64,000 nt of DNA from Codonopsis lanceolata. Its lineage: Eukaryota; Streptophyta; Magnoliopsida; Asterales; Campanulaceae. The DNA lies in NCBI GenBank assembly GCA_013146195.2, contig CM028384.1, positions 78,526,728 through 78,590,727 on the forward strand, read 5' to 3'. Below the pieces are notes generated by a model. That model had not been told where the DNA came from, searched no databases, and saw only the letters and a list, made by a program, of their open reading frames with translations. This document shows positions 34,360 through 45,748 of the stretch, one piece after another (position 1 is the stretch's first letter; each line of letters begins with the position of its first letter). The position numbers were made by a program, and so were the translations under genes.

Positions 34360-35930
34360 ATGCCACCGGATCCGTCTTCGTCGGACACCCCTCCGACACC
34401 TTCAGGCGGTGCGCCACCACAGCCTCCGTTTACAGCTCCTACTCCATCTACGGTTCCGATCCCTCCTCAATCCTATGCGGCGGCAGTTAATTCTAAGGCG
34501 GCGGCGGTGAAGCGCCTTAACCCTAATAAGGTATCTGCCCTTAAGGAAATTCCTCTAGCCCCTCGTGCTCCTATAGCCATAATGAATGATCCGGGTTGTT
34601 TATTTACTCCAGTGGAGATTGATATGCTAGAAAAGCAATTTTCCTCTACATTAATTATGAAGTTTTCGGTGGGCCGTCCTTCCCTCCATGTGATACAAGA
34701 CCACATTGCACAAAATTGGAAGTTAACAGCCAGGTTCATCGTAGGTCTTTTAGACCCTCGTCACGTCATGATCCATCTTACATCAGAAGACGATATGGTG
34801 CGCGCTCTCTCCAAAGAATCGCGCATGATCAATAGTTGCATGTTTCGGCTTTTCCGATGGTCTTCAGATTTTACTTTTCGGAAGGATAATCCTGTGGTTG
34901 CGGTTTGGGCAAGGCTTCACCATCTTCCTTTGCCTTTCTTCAATCCGGCTAGCCTTCATAGAATTGGTAATTCTATCGGTCATTATTTGCGAGCGGATGA
35001 CAAGACCCTTGCGCTTAGTCATCCGATGTTTGCCCGGGTTTGCATTGAGTTAGACGTCTCTAAACCCCTCCCATCTCGCGTTTGGATCGGTACGTCAAAA
35101 GATCATGGTTTCTGGCAACAAATTGAATTTGAAGGGAATACCTCTTTCTGTACGGCTTGTGGTCTTCTTGGGCACATTGCTGCTGAATGTCGGAAAAAAG
35201 GAAAAGGAACTTTTCAAGCCCCAGGAACCACTTCGAACCCAATTCATCTCGGGACCACTAAGTTGGACTCGACGACTAATATTCTCCCAACTATGAACAA
35301 CCCTAATATTGCTCAGATATCCCTCCTCCGGTCGAGCAGTCAAAGGGCCATGCTTCTATTCCGGACTCTATTCCTGTGGCCTCTACGCAACAATGGAGAA
35401 AGAAGCAATCTGATGTTCAGGACGGCCCATCAGTTTCCGAAGAGGCTAGGGTAGAACCGGCTGTGGAGATTAATGAGATCAATATGCCTAAGGTACGGGA
35501 TGACACAATGGAGCACGGATCTGTGTCGGAAGCGGCCAACCCGAATGATGCTGACAATAGAGCCCCTTCAGGCCCTAGTAATGCTTCGGCTACCACCACT
35601 TCACTTCCTTCACAACCTACGCCGATTGCTATGTGCAATACTTTCGAGGTTTTACAATCGTTGCATGATGGGGATGGAGATGCTAGTTTAGATGACCGGC
35701 TTCCCCCTTCTGATAAACCTCTCTCTCGGACTTCATCGGAGATGAATATGCATGTGCCTACAAAAAGGCAACTTGATAGAGTGGCTTCTTGTGACAACGT
35801 TTGGGAGTATCCCTCGTCTGAGGCCAATACCAAATCTTTCTATGAGGAATGTAAGAAAGCTCATCGTCAGCTTAAAGCAAAAACGAATCGTCGCATCACC
35901 CGTGCGGCAGCCAAATCTAAAGCCTGTTAG
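34360..35930 (+). pseudogene. LINE A copy 1 ORF1 (nucleic-acid-binding protein), frameshifted
   Basis: The first ATG is at 34360. Order of parts: Pro-rich N-terminus, a DUF4283-type domain (34,600-35,100), a CCHC zinc knuckle (C-T-A-C-G-L-L-G-H-x4-C near 35,146-35,190), then a Ser/Asp-rich tail. A frameshift near 35,320-35,376 breaks the frame; the tail continues as 35376-35930 and ends with TAG at 35928-35930. The intact copy at 54614-56182 shows the unbroken length of 522 codons. Confidence 0.88.
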
Positions 35931-35958
35931 GCCCCGTTCTCGCCCGTTTTGGTTTCTT

Positions 35959-38900
35959 ATGGCTGTGCTCATATGGAATGCTCGGGGTGTTGGTAACACC
36001 GACACTATTGATTATTTAAAACTTCTTATTTGTCAGAATAATGTCTCTCTTTGTGTTATTTTGGAACCTAAACTTGCAGGGGATCGTTTACGTCGGGTTG
36101 CGAAGAAGTTAAAATTCAAGCATTTTATGCACTGTAATCCTGTCAACACCTCACATTTGGCTGTTATGGGATATTAATATAGAGGTTTCTTTTGTGGCTG
36201 CGTCCTCTCAACACCTTACTGTTCGGATGACTAGAGGGGATACCATATAATATTGTTGCCTCCTTTATTTATGCTAAATGTACAAGGGCAGAACGTCAAC
36301 TCTTATGGCAGGACCTGTTAGCTCTCTCGCATCAATTGTCGGATCCATGGATCGTGGGCGGTGATTTTAATGTGATTGCCCAGACATCAGAGAAACTTGG
36401 AGGGGTAGGTTACGATTTTCCTAGTATTCATGACTTCAACCAATCCATAAGTTTATGTGGTTTACATGATGTGGGTTTTGAAGGGAGTGTTTATACATGG
36501 ACTAATAATCAGGATGATGGAGATAGAATTTGGCAACGTCTTGATCGTGTTCTTGTGAATGGCTCGTTTTTGGCTAATCAGCCTCTGATCAAAGTTCGGC
36601 ATCTCAGCAGGGTTTGTTCAGATCATGTGCCGTTGGTTATTGACTTATCTTCAGATCGTAAGCCTAGAGAAGCGCTTTAAATTCCAAAGGATGTGGTTGG
36701 ACCATCATGCTTTTCTGGATTTTGTGCGACATCAGTGGCTTCGTCCAGTTCATGGCCCGCCTCTTGTGGCCTTAGGCAATAAACTCAAATTCCTCCGGAA
36801 AGAACTTAAAAGTTGGAATTGGAATGTCTTTGGTAATGTTAAGAACCAGATTTTTCAGCAACAGGATGAGCTTCTCCGCCTTGAATACTCTCTGCAACAA
36901 GCTTGGTCGGATTCCGTGGCTCAACAGATTGATAGTGTTTCCCAAAATGTGCGACGTCTTGTTGGTTGGAATGAAGAGCTGCTTCAACAAAAGACTCGAC
37001 ATTTATGGTTAAAAGAGGGGGACAGAAATTCGGCTTTTTTTCATGCGAGTATCAGGGACCGGGCGGCGGTTAATTCGATTCGTCTAAGGCTCCCCTCGGG
37101 TGATTGGTGTTCTGATACTAATACTATTGGCTCTATGGCGGTGGATTATTTCTCTTCCCTGTTTATGTCTTCTCAACACTCGGTGGATGCTCGCCTGTTT
37201 GAGAATATTACTCCGGCAGATATAGATAATGATTTTTTATGTCGTATTCCCGATGCTGAGGAGATATGGGATGCGATTAAGGCTGCTTAAATCTAGTAGC
37301 GCCCGGTCCGATGGATTCAGGGCATTTTTTCTTGGTTCTGGGACATTATTAAATCGGATGTGGTGACGGCGGTTCAGGATTTCTTTCAAGGGGCTGCTCT
37401 TCCAACTTGTATTGCCGCCACAACAGTGATCCTTATCCCGAAAGTTGCGCGGCCAGAGAGCCTAGGTGATTTACGACCTATCAGCCTTTGTAACTTTTCT
37501 AGCAAAGTTATTTCTCGGATCTTGGCGTCCCGTCTAGCTGACCTTTTGCCAAATATAATCTCCCCAGAACAGTCAGGTTTCGTTCGTGGAAGGAGTATTC
37601 AAGAGAATGTTGTTTTAGCTCAAGAAATGGTCCATCGGCTTGACAAAAAAGTGAGAGGTGGTAATGTAATTTTCAAGCTTGATATGTCCAAGGCATACGA
37701 CCGTATTGAATGGGACTTTCTTCTCCGTGCTCTACAAGCTTTGGGTTTTTCGGAGACTTTTCGTAATATCATTTTACGTATGCTCAACCCAATTTGGTAC
37801 TCTCTTCGGATAAATGGGGAAAGTTTTGGTTTCTTTCATTCTTCGCGTGGAGTTCGACAGGGTGATCCGCTTTCCCCGCTTCTATTTATTTTGGCGGAGG
37901 AAGTTTTATCTAGATACATTAATCATATGGCGGATAGTGGTAATTTTACCTCTTTTCATCATGGTCGGGGGGCGCGGATTACTCACTTGTTCTATGCTGA
38001 TGACATGTTATTGTTCAGCAATTCTAGCAAGCGCTCTATTCAACAAGTCCGTTCTATTATTTCTTTATATGAACGCAGCTCTGGACAGCTTGTTAATTTG
38101 AGGAAGAGTTGTTTCTTGACTTCATCTACTTGCTCACGTCGTATGGCTTCTCTTATTGCTTCGAGATCCGGATGCACTCGTGCTTATTTCCCTATCAAAT
38201 ATTTGGGTATTCCGTTGTTTCGGGGAAGGATAAAACAGCGGTACTTTGAAGAATTGGAGGGCCGTTTTCGACGGAAAATTGATGGCTGGAAGGCTCGGCT
38301 TCTTTCCTTTGGTGGTAAGATTACTCTTCTTCAATCTGTTTTGGCTAGTATGCCAATCTACACTATGGCAGCTCTCAAAATTCCTAAGGTTGTGCTAAAG
38401 CGGTTAGAGGGTTACATGGCTGCCTTCTTATGGAGCGCAAATGGGGAGTCAAGACATCATTGGGTTCCTTGGCATCAGGTTTGTAGGCCGATTGATGAAG
38501 GTGGTTTGGGTTTACGATCTTTAGAGTCGGTCATGACCTCTATGCATGCTAAACTTGCATGGTCCGCCTTACAGAGCCCTTCTTTATGGGCAAACTTTGT
38601 GCGAAGTAAATATGGTATCAAGCCGGACTTTTCATACCCCGCTAATGCAACCTATAATTGGAAATCTATTATTCAGCATATGCCTATGGTTTCTATGAAT
38701 AGCAGTTGGATTATTGGGGAAGGCAATATTTCTTTTTGGTCAGAAAATTGGTGTGGCGTTACTCTCAACGGTCCTCGGCCTATTGACATATCTCTTACAG
38801 TCAAAGAAGCTATGCCCATTCTCCCCGATCTTTTACAACACATTGCTCCGGAACATCATTCTTTGGTTTCAAGGGTCAATCTCGCTCCTCACTGTCCAGA

Positions 38901-40023
38901 TCGACGGGTTTGCACTTTCTCTAAATCTGGTTTGTTCGAGGTCAAAGCTTTCTGGAATTTTCAGCGAGTTCGTTCCTTACGCATGGCTTGGGCTCATAAA
39001 ATCTGGGTTCCTTGGCTTCCTAAAACCGTCAGTGGCTTCTTACGAAAGGCCGATTCATTATGGTGCGCGGTGGATTCTCGGATACAATCTCTTCAGATTC
39101 AATTAGCTTCTAAATGTGTTTGTTGCCGATTACTTCCGTCGGCTGAATCTATTACCCATCTTTTTTTCCAATCTAAGGTTGCTAAGGATCTCTGGGCTTA
39201 TTTTGCGACGCCTATGCATAAGGTCTCGCATATCGGTTCAGTTCAGCATTTGTTGGATTCCTGGATTTTGCATTCTTCTTGTAGATCGCGGTTTGGGGCA
39301 TTTCGATTGGTGCATTTGTTTTGTTTGTTGGGAGATGCGGCGTGCTCAGAGCGGTTTTTGATGGTGTTCATATGCATTGAATTTATTAAGAAGGCTGTTC
39401 AAAATGATATGCTAGGTTTGCTGCATGTCTTCTGTCCTAAGTCGGTCATGCCTCCTAGGGAGATTGTTGCTATTCAGAGACTTTCTCTCCCTATTATTAA
39501 ATCGAAAGTGAAGAAGGGTCGATGGGTTCGCTGGGAAGCCCCTGATATTGGCTGTGTCAAGCTCAACACTGATGGCTCTTCAGTCAATGGTTTTGCTAGT
39601 GGTGGTGGCATATTTAGAGATCATGAGGGGAAGATGCTCTTGGCCTTTTCTTCGTGGTATGGTCAAGGCACAAATATGTTTGCAGAAGTGATGGCTCTTC
39701 GGGAAGGTTTAATTCATTGTATCTCTTTAGGTTTGCGAGGAGTCTTGGTGGAGTCTGATTCTTTGGCTGTGTTTCTTTCTTTATCGAAGCCTCAGGACCT
39801 GTCCGGGCAGTATTGTTACGAGCTGAGGGAATGCAGGGAGAATTTAAAGGACCATCTGTTCGCTCATATTCTCAGAGAGGGTAATTCGGTAGCTGATAAG
39901 TTGGCTTGTGTTGCTCATAATCATCAGGATTCTAAAGTTTATAGATCGAGGGAGGTTCTGCCTAGGGTGATCCGTCGCTGTCTCGACTTGGACTCCCTTG
40001 GCATTTACACTTATAGGAAATAG
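35959..40023 (+). pseudogene. LINE A copy 1 ORF2 (endonuclease, reverse transcriptase, RNase H), frameshifted
   Basis: ATG at 35959 is 28 bp after the ORF1 stop. Parts in order: APE-type endonuclease (WNARGVGN, then VGGDFNVI, LDRVLVN and SDHVPL), reverse transcriptase (ILIPKVARPESLGDLRPISL, LDMSKAYDRIEW, RQGDPLSPLLF, FYADD at 37990-38004), a zf-RVT region (C-V-C-C-R-L with a distal H) and an RNase H domain (LNTDGSS from about 39,561, with later E, D and D residues). Frameshifts or stops lie near 36,140-36,250, 36,680 and 37,280-37,350. The last 887 codons (37360-40023) are open. Confidence 0.9.
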
Positions 40024-40303
40024 TTTTTCCAGTGTCCTTGTATTTATTTTTAGAGGTAAGGCTCCTTTGTCCCCCCGTTTTGGGTAAAATTTGGTTGTCC
40101 CCCTCAGTGTTTTGGTTTTTCGGATTAATAAAGTCCGCAGAGTGCCTGCTTCCTAAAAAAAAAAAAAAAATGTTTAGAGCGAGTTTGCTCGACTGTTTGA
40201 CTAGCACTACTGCTTATCAAGTGCTTGTCCTCTTCTTAAGTTAGTTCCAGCGGCACGACCTTGGGATTTCGTGTTGGAATCCGGGTCGGGTCGTTACAAT
40301 CTT

Positions 40304-41459
40304 CAAGAAACGGTATATGTTGAACAACCTCCAGGTTTTGTCATCCAAGACAAACATGATCAAGTGTAACGACTCAAGAAAGCACTCTACAGCCTGAAAC
40401 AAGCTCCCAGAGCTTGGTATGAAACTCTATCCAAGTTCTTAATTGAACAAGGATTCGTAAGAGGAAGAATAGACACAACTCTGTTCATCCTCAAGCACAA
40501 AGGTCATTCTCTTCTAGTACAAATCTATGTGGACGACATTATCTTTGGATCTACAAATCAAAGCCTGTTCAAAATATTCGAGAAGCTGATGCGAAGCAAG
40601 TTCGAGATGAGCATGGTGGGAGAGCTCACCTACTTTATATGACTGCAGATTCAACAAACTTCAGACATGATCTTCATCGGCCAAACCAAATATGCAAAGG
40701 AACTTATCAAGAAATTTGGTCTTGATTCAGCTAAAGGATTTGAGACTCCAATGTCTACCGACTGCCATCTTGACAAAGTTGAAAAGGGAAAGCAAGAGAA
40801 CGTGACCAAGTATTGAGGAATCATGGGTTCACTTCTTTACTTCTTGCCGAGAGCGATATAATGTTTGATGTTTGTGTTTGTGCTAGATTTCAGGCAGATC
40901 CAAAGGAATCACATTTACTTGCTGCCAAACGTATCATCAGATATGTTTCAACAACTATAAATCTGGGTATCTGGTATTCAAAACACAACAACTTCGATCT
41001 AGTTGGGTACTCAGATGCAGATTATGTAGCCTACAAAGTGAGCAGAAGAAGCACTAGTGGGACTTGTCAATTTCTTGGAAATAGACTTGTCTCTTGGTCA
41101 TGCAAAAAGCGAGGTTCAGTTGCAAACTCTACCACTGAGGCATAATACATTGCTGCCAGCAGCTGTTGCTCTCAACTACTATGGATGAAACAACAACTAG
41201 TGGACTACAATATCAAGACTGCTAATTGTCCAATTATGTGTAATAACACTTCTGCAATCTCAGTCTCAAAGAATCCAGTGATGTACTCAAAGACAAAGTA
41301 CATTGATATCCGTTATCACTTCCTCAAAGATCATGTGGAAAAAGGTAACATCAGTCTGGAATACATTATAACTGAACATCAATGGGCTGATATCTCACCA
41401 AGCCACTGGATGCAACCAGGTTTGCTTACTTAAGGAGAAATCTTGGTATGATTGATCCT
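40304..41459 (+). pseudogene. Copia 2 reverse transcriptase C-terminal part and RNase H
   Basis: The frame resumes with EQPPGF, then KALYSLKQAPRAWYE and the catalytic IYVDDIIFGS (YVDD at 40526-40537). RNase H follows with YSDADYVAYKVSRRSTSGTC, STTEA, NTSAISVSKNP and KYIDIRYHF. Breaks include TGA at 40639, TGA at 40814 and TAA at 41143. The coding remnant ends LRRNLGMIDP in a shifted frame at 41459, directly against an Athila-like LTR. Together with 25444-29871 this gives a nearly complete but inactive copia pol. Confidence 0.88.
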
Positions 41460-42746
41460 TGATCGATGTATTTTATACGTCGATTTTATATTCTTCCATG
41501 ACTTAAATTATGCTATTTCACGAGGCTTTTGGCTACTGATATGTGTTTTCGGTGAGTTTTGTAAGTTTCAGGGTTTTTAGTGAAAATATGCAAAACTACA
41601 GGGTTTTATATGCAAATTCCAAGAAGGGCCCAAGATGAAAAATGAAGAATAAACGAAGGAAGTTCAATCTGGAGACCTTGCGGTCGCAAGGTACTCAGAC
41701 CTTGCCCCCGCAAGGTGGGCAGTAACATGAAGACATCAGAAAATCAAAGGCCGAAAAACTGGAGACCTTGCGGACGCAAGGTACCTCAGACCTTGCGACC
41801 GCAAGGTGGTCAGAATGCGTGAATTTCGTATTTTCACAAGTGATTCGATTGGATTACAACTCCCGGGTACAAATAGAGATCGGATGCCAAAGCCTAAGAG
41901 AGAGAAAAACGGCTGGAAACAATTTTGTATAGATTTTAGATAGTTTTTAGGTTGTATAACATAGTTAGATTGTGTAATTACAAGTATTGAAGATCAAATC
42001 ATGTTTCCGTTCATCTCCATGTGTTGTTCATTGTCTATGATGAACTAAATCATCCTTAATCTAGGAGGTGGGAGGTAACTTGTATCGAATTTATGTTTTA
42101 ATTCATATTTATGTTCATTCAATTCTTGTTGATTGTGGTGTTTATCAATCCCTCTATTATTTTGCTTTGAACAAATGAATGTAATCGCAAATAATAAAGG
42201 CCTAGAGGTGCGGATAACTGCATGACCAATATGCATATGTCGTACACTGGCTCACCATCACAATAAATTGGACCTATCGATGCACGAGAGTGATAAGTTA
42301 GGACCAGGTTCATACATGATCTAGGTGACAGATAGATTACATGTTCTTGTGCTTAGGATATAGAATGAATGAATGTTGCGGGGATGGAGGCTGAACCAAT
42401 AGTTCAACAGACTATATCTATCTTTAGTGAACGAACTCAATAAATTGAATGATAATTATTATGAATTGAACATAAAAGAGATAGAAGTGAAACCCGAATC
42501 CTAGATTGCCACCTACCATAAGATCTTCATAATCTGTAATTGCTGCTAATTAGTTAAACACATAAATATCTATAGTAGATTAGAATAAAATCATTATAAA
42601 AACCCCCTTTAGATTAATAAATTGCTATCAATAAATTGTACTGTTCGTGATCTCTTGTCTCTGTGGGTTCGACCCTTGCTTCCAATACTATTCTATAATA
42701 GTCTTGTCCACTTGCAAGGAAAAGGATTAAAGTAAAACATCGATCA
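41460..42746 (+). repeat. 5' LTR of an Athila-like gypsy element, plus strand
   Basis: It begins TGATCGATGTATTTTA and ends CATCGATCA, like the LTR at 45749-47029 in the other orientation, and is related to the 1.2-kb LARD LTR (shared ACTTAAATTATGCTATTTC near the start). The bases after the LTR (TTTTTGGCCTTGCGAGGGGA) look like a damaged tRNA-Asp-type primer site. Confidence 0.85.
41675..41807 (+). repeat. Four 18-bp palindromic repeats in the LTR
   Basis: ACCTTGCGGTCGCAAGGT at 41675-41692 and close variants at 41699-41716, 41765-41782 and 41790-41807 form two pairs spaced 24-25 bp start to start. Each has arms ACCTTGCG/CGCAAGGT (with a change in the second copy), able to form hairpins. Similar units occur in the minus-strand LTR (46,705-46,825) and once, degraded, in the LARD interior (12,075-12,110). 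Confidence 0.75.
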
Positions 42747-42922
42747 AGTTTTTGGCCTTGCGAGGGGACAAGCTAGTTCACGTAGTTAGTTTGTTGGTAG
42801 CGTAGTTTTTAATTTAATTTATTTTTTAATTTAATTTTCAATTTTTATAAAAATAAAAATACAAAAAGATTTTATTTTGTTTTTAATAGTTAGTTGTTTT
42901 TAAATTGCTTTAATTTATTTTT

Positions 42923-44026
42923 ATGCTTGGTCATAGATCTTTGAATCCTAAATTGATAGAACTAAATCAAGATATAAATAATATTACAAGAAATCAAGAA
43001 GATCTTGAAAGTCTAGATTCCCAATCTGATAATCAAGAACAATTGAATCAAGAGGATCCTCTAGTTGATCCTACAATGGAAGATAATATTAATTAAAATC
43101 CTGAAAATCCAGTTAACCCAGTTAACAGGAATCAAAGAGAAGAAAAACATGTAAGAAGAAATATGGAAGTAGTGGTAAATCAAAGAACTATTAATGACTT
43201 TAGTAGACCTTCATTAAATGTAGTGTGACATCATGTTTAGTCTTGCCGAATCTTTGTAAGGAATTTTGAATTAAGGTCATTATTTTAACATGATACCATC
43301 TTTTCATGGATGCCTCATGAAGATCTGTTAGTTTCTTAAGAGAGTATGAATACATGATGAGTACTTTTCCATTAGGAGGGTTGACTGAAAACCAAATTAA
43401 AATGAAATATTTTCCCAGTGCATTAAAAGAATTGGCAAAGTGATGATTTATGAACTTAACACCTAATAGTGTTTATACTTGGGATCAACTATATGATTTG
43501 TTTATGAGTAAATTTTACAAACATGCATCTCTCACTGAATATAGAAAACAAATCATGTCATTTCAAAATGAACCAGGTGAAACATTCCATGAGTCATGGG
43601 ATAGATTTAAAAATCTACTCATTATGCGTCCTCATCATAATTTGGCTCAACACGTGTTAGTGCTTCAATTTTATCATGGTCTTTCACCAGGCTTACAAAC
43701 TATGGTTGATAGTGCAGTTGGTGGTTCTATTAATAGAATGACACCGAAACTAGAGGAATTATTTGAGATGTTAAGTATTAATTCTCAACGAGAAAAGTGC
43801 TAGAGGTAAAAATAGGAGCCTATATCAAATTCAAGAAAATCGAATACACTCAATTTGAAAATTGGCAAATTCAAGAAGCATGTGCTTTATGTGGATTATA
43901 TTCTCATGCTACTAATTTTTGTCCATCAAGTGCTATGTGTTCTGAACAGACTAATGCTATGAATATGTTCCCTCAAAGGCCTAGGAATGATCCTTACTCA
44001 AACACATATAATCACGGTTGGAGGAA
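42923..44026 (+). pseudogene. Athila-like gag, plus strand, broken and cut by the gap
   Basis: ATG at 42923 opens an Asn/Glu-rich N-terminus. Stops near 43,096 and 43,226 and a region near 43,440 break the frame. 43450-43803 encodes the retrotransposon gag domain (YTWDQLYDLFMSKFY, then GETFHESWDRFKNLL and LQFYHGL). After a frameshift the zinc knuckle C-A-L-C-G-L-Y-S-H-x4-C lies at 43881-43922. The sequence runs into the assembly gap. Confidence 0.82.
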
Positions 44027-44126
44027 NNNNNNNNNNNNNNNNNNNNNNNNNNNNNNNNNNNNNNNNNNNNNNNNNNNNNNNNNNNNNNNNNNNNNNNNNN
44101 NNNNNNNNNNNNNNNNNNNNNNNNNN
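44027..44126. other. Assembly gap (100 N)
   Basis: Exactly 100 N. Related Athila-like elements point toward it from both sides, so it sits at the centre of an imperfect inverted arrangement. The pol regions of both elements, if present, are missing here. Confidence 0.98.
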
Positions 44127-45565
44127 GGCAGGCACTTTAGAAGAAGGATCAGATCACTTACCTCTTCACCTTATCACCTTACCGCCATGAGAAGCGGTGA
44201 TTGACTTGGCTTGCTTTCGGTTGACTAGGGAACTTCCTTCTTCTCTTTTATCAACTAGAATTTGCAATGTGCTTCTTTAGATTTTCAATTTCTTCAAGCA
44301 TATACTTCATCAATGCCGATTGACCTTTACTAGCTACTTCTTGTTTGTGAACTTCTTCAATTCTCAACGATTTTGATTTGGCAATGTGGAGGTTGTGGTG
44401 GTTGAGGTTGAATTGTTGAGGTTGCAAAGGCTTATTTCCTCCCAAGAAAAGTTAGGATGATTCCTCCAACCAGATTATATGTGTTTGAATATGGATCATT
44501 CCTTGGCCTTTGAGGTACATATTCATAGCATTAGCACTTCGGAATACATAGCACTTGACGGACAAAAATTAGTAGCATGAGAATATAATCCACATAAAGC
44601 ACATGCTTCTTGAATTTACCAATTTTCAAATTGAGCTTGTGTATTTGAATTATCTTGCAATTGATATAGGCTCTTATTTTACCTCTAGCACTTTTACATT
44701 TGGGAATTAATGCTTAACATCTCAAATAATTCTTCTAGTGCTTCGGTGTCATTCTATTAATAGAACCACCAATTGCACTATCAACCATAGTTTGTAAGCT
44801 GGCGAAGACCATGATAAAATTGAAGCACTAACACATGTTGAGCCAAATTATGATGAGGACATATAATGAGTAGATTTTTAAATCTATCCATGACTCATGG
44901 AATGTTTCACACAGTTCATTTTGAAATGACATGATTTGTTTTCTATACTCAGTAAGAGATGCATGCTTGTAAAATTTACTCATAAACAAATCATATAGTT
45001 GCGCCCAAGTATAAACACTATTAGGTGTTAGGTTCATAAACCATCTCTTTGCCAACTCTTTTAATGCACTTGGAAAATATTTCATTTTGATTTGATTTTC
45101 AGTCAACCCTCCTAAAGGAAAAGTACTCATCATGTATTCATATTCTCTTAAGAAACTGACAGGATCTTCATGGGGCATCCCATGAAAAGATGGTATGACA
45201 TTAAAATAATGACCTTTTAACTCAAAATTCCTAACAGCATCTGGCAAGACTAAACATGATGTTACAACATTTAATGAAGGTCTACTAAAGTCATTAATAG
45301 TTCTTTGATTTATCACTACTTCCATATTTCTTCTTGCAAGTTCTTCTCTTTGATTCCTATTGGCTGGGTCAATTGAATTTTCAGGATTACGATTATTGTT
45401 ATTGTCTTCCATTGGAGGATCAACCAGAGGATCCTCTTGATTCAATTGGTCTTGATTATCAAACTCGGGAACTAGATTGTCCAAGACTTCTTGATTTCTT
45501 CTAACAATATTAATATCTTGATTTAGTTCTACCAATTTAGGATTCAAAGATCGACGACTGTGCAT
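44127..45565 (-). pseudogene. Athila-like gag, minus strand, broken
   Basis: ATG at 45565 opens 245 codons (to 44828) with the N-terminal Asn-rich part, a WFMNLTPNSVYTWAQLYDL gag-domain segment and YRKQIMSFQNE. A frameshift follows; the zinc knuckle (C-A-L-C-G-L-Y-S-H) is at about 44,560-44,605 and the SKGQSALMKYMLEEIENLKK helix at about 44,265-44,325. 44,127-44,250 is unassigned. Many amino-acid substitutions against the plus-strand copy show that it is a different family member, not the same molecule read twice. Confidence 0.8.
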
Positions 45566-45748
45566 ATAATAAATTTAAAGCAATTTAAAAACAACTAACT
45601 ATTTAACAAAATAAAATAAAATCTTTTTGTATTTTTATTTTTTTATAAAAACGAAAATTAAACTAAAAACTAAATTAAATTAAAAACTACGCTACCAACA
45701 AACTAATTACGTGAACTAGCTTGTCCCCGTAGCACATGGCAAAAAACT

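Larger units (their letters stand above)
34261..40170 (+). mobile_element. LINE A copy 1, plant L1 with RNase H
   Basis: A 14-bp duplication TGTTTAGAGCGAGT occurs before (34247-34260) and after (40171-40184) the element, and a run of 16 A (40155-40170) marks the 3' end. Similarity to LINE A copy 2 starts at about 34293 (CT-rich 5' end); the 30 bp before it are either extra 5' sequence or filler made during insertion. Two ORFs follow in the L1 order. The element is nearly full length but has frameshifts in both ORFs. Confidence 0.92.
29872..40298 (+). mobile_element. Solo LTR of a gypsy-type element, inserted in copia 2 and itself carrying LINE A copy 1
   Basis: The left end is TGTAAGACCC and the right end GGGTCGTTACA (TGTAACGACCC inward). 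A perfect 5-bp duplication ATCTT flanks it (29867-29871 and 40299-40303), and copia 2 reverse transcriptase continues on the right. Without the 5.9-kb LINE and its duplication the LTR is about 4.5 kb with no gag, pol or primer site. Very long LTRs starting TGTAA(C)-ACCC occur in the Tekay/Del and Ogre/Tat lineages; which one applies is not settled. It shares blocks with the solo LTR at 4807-7492 (for example 32,750-32,890). Confidence 0.85.

Noticed and set aside
35417..35833. 138-codon antisense ORF in LINE A ORF1, also seen at 54711-55127
   Set aside because: Present in both copies only because the sequences are nearly identical; it is antisense to the real ORF1 and has no domain.
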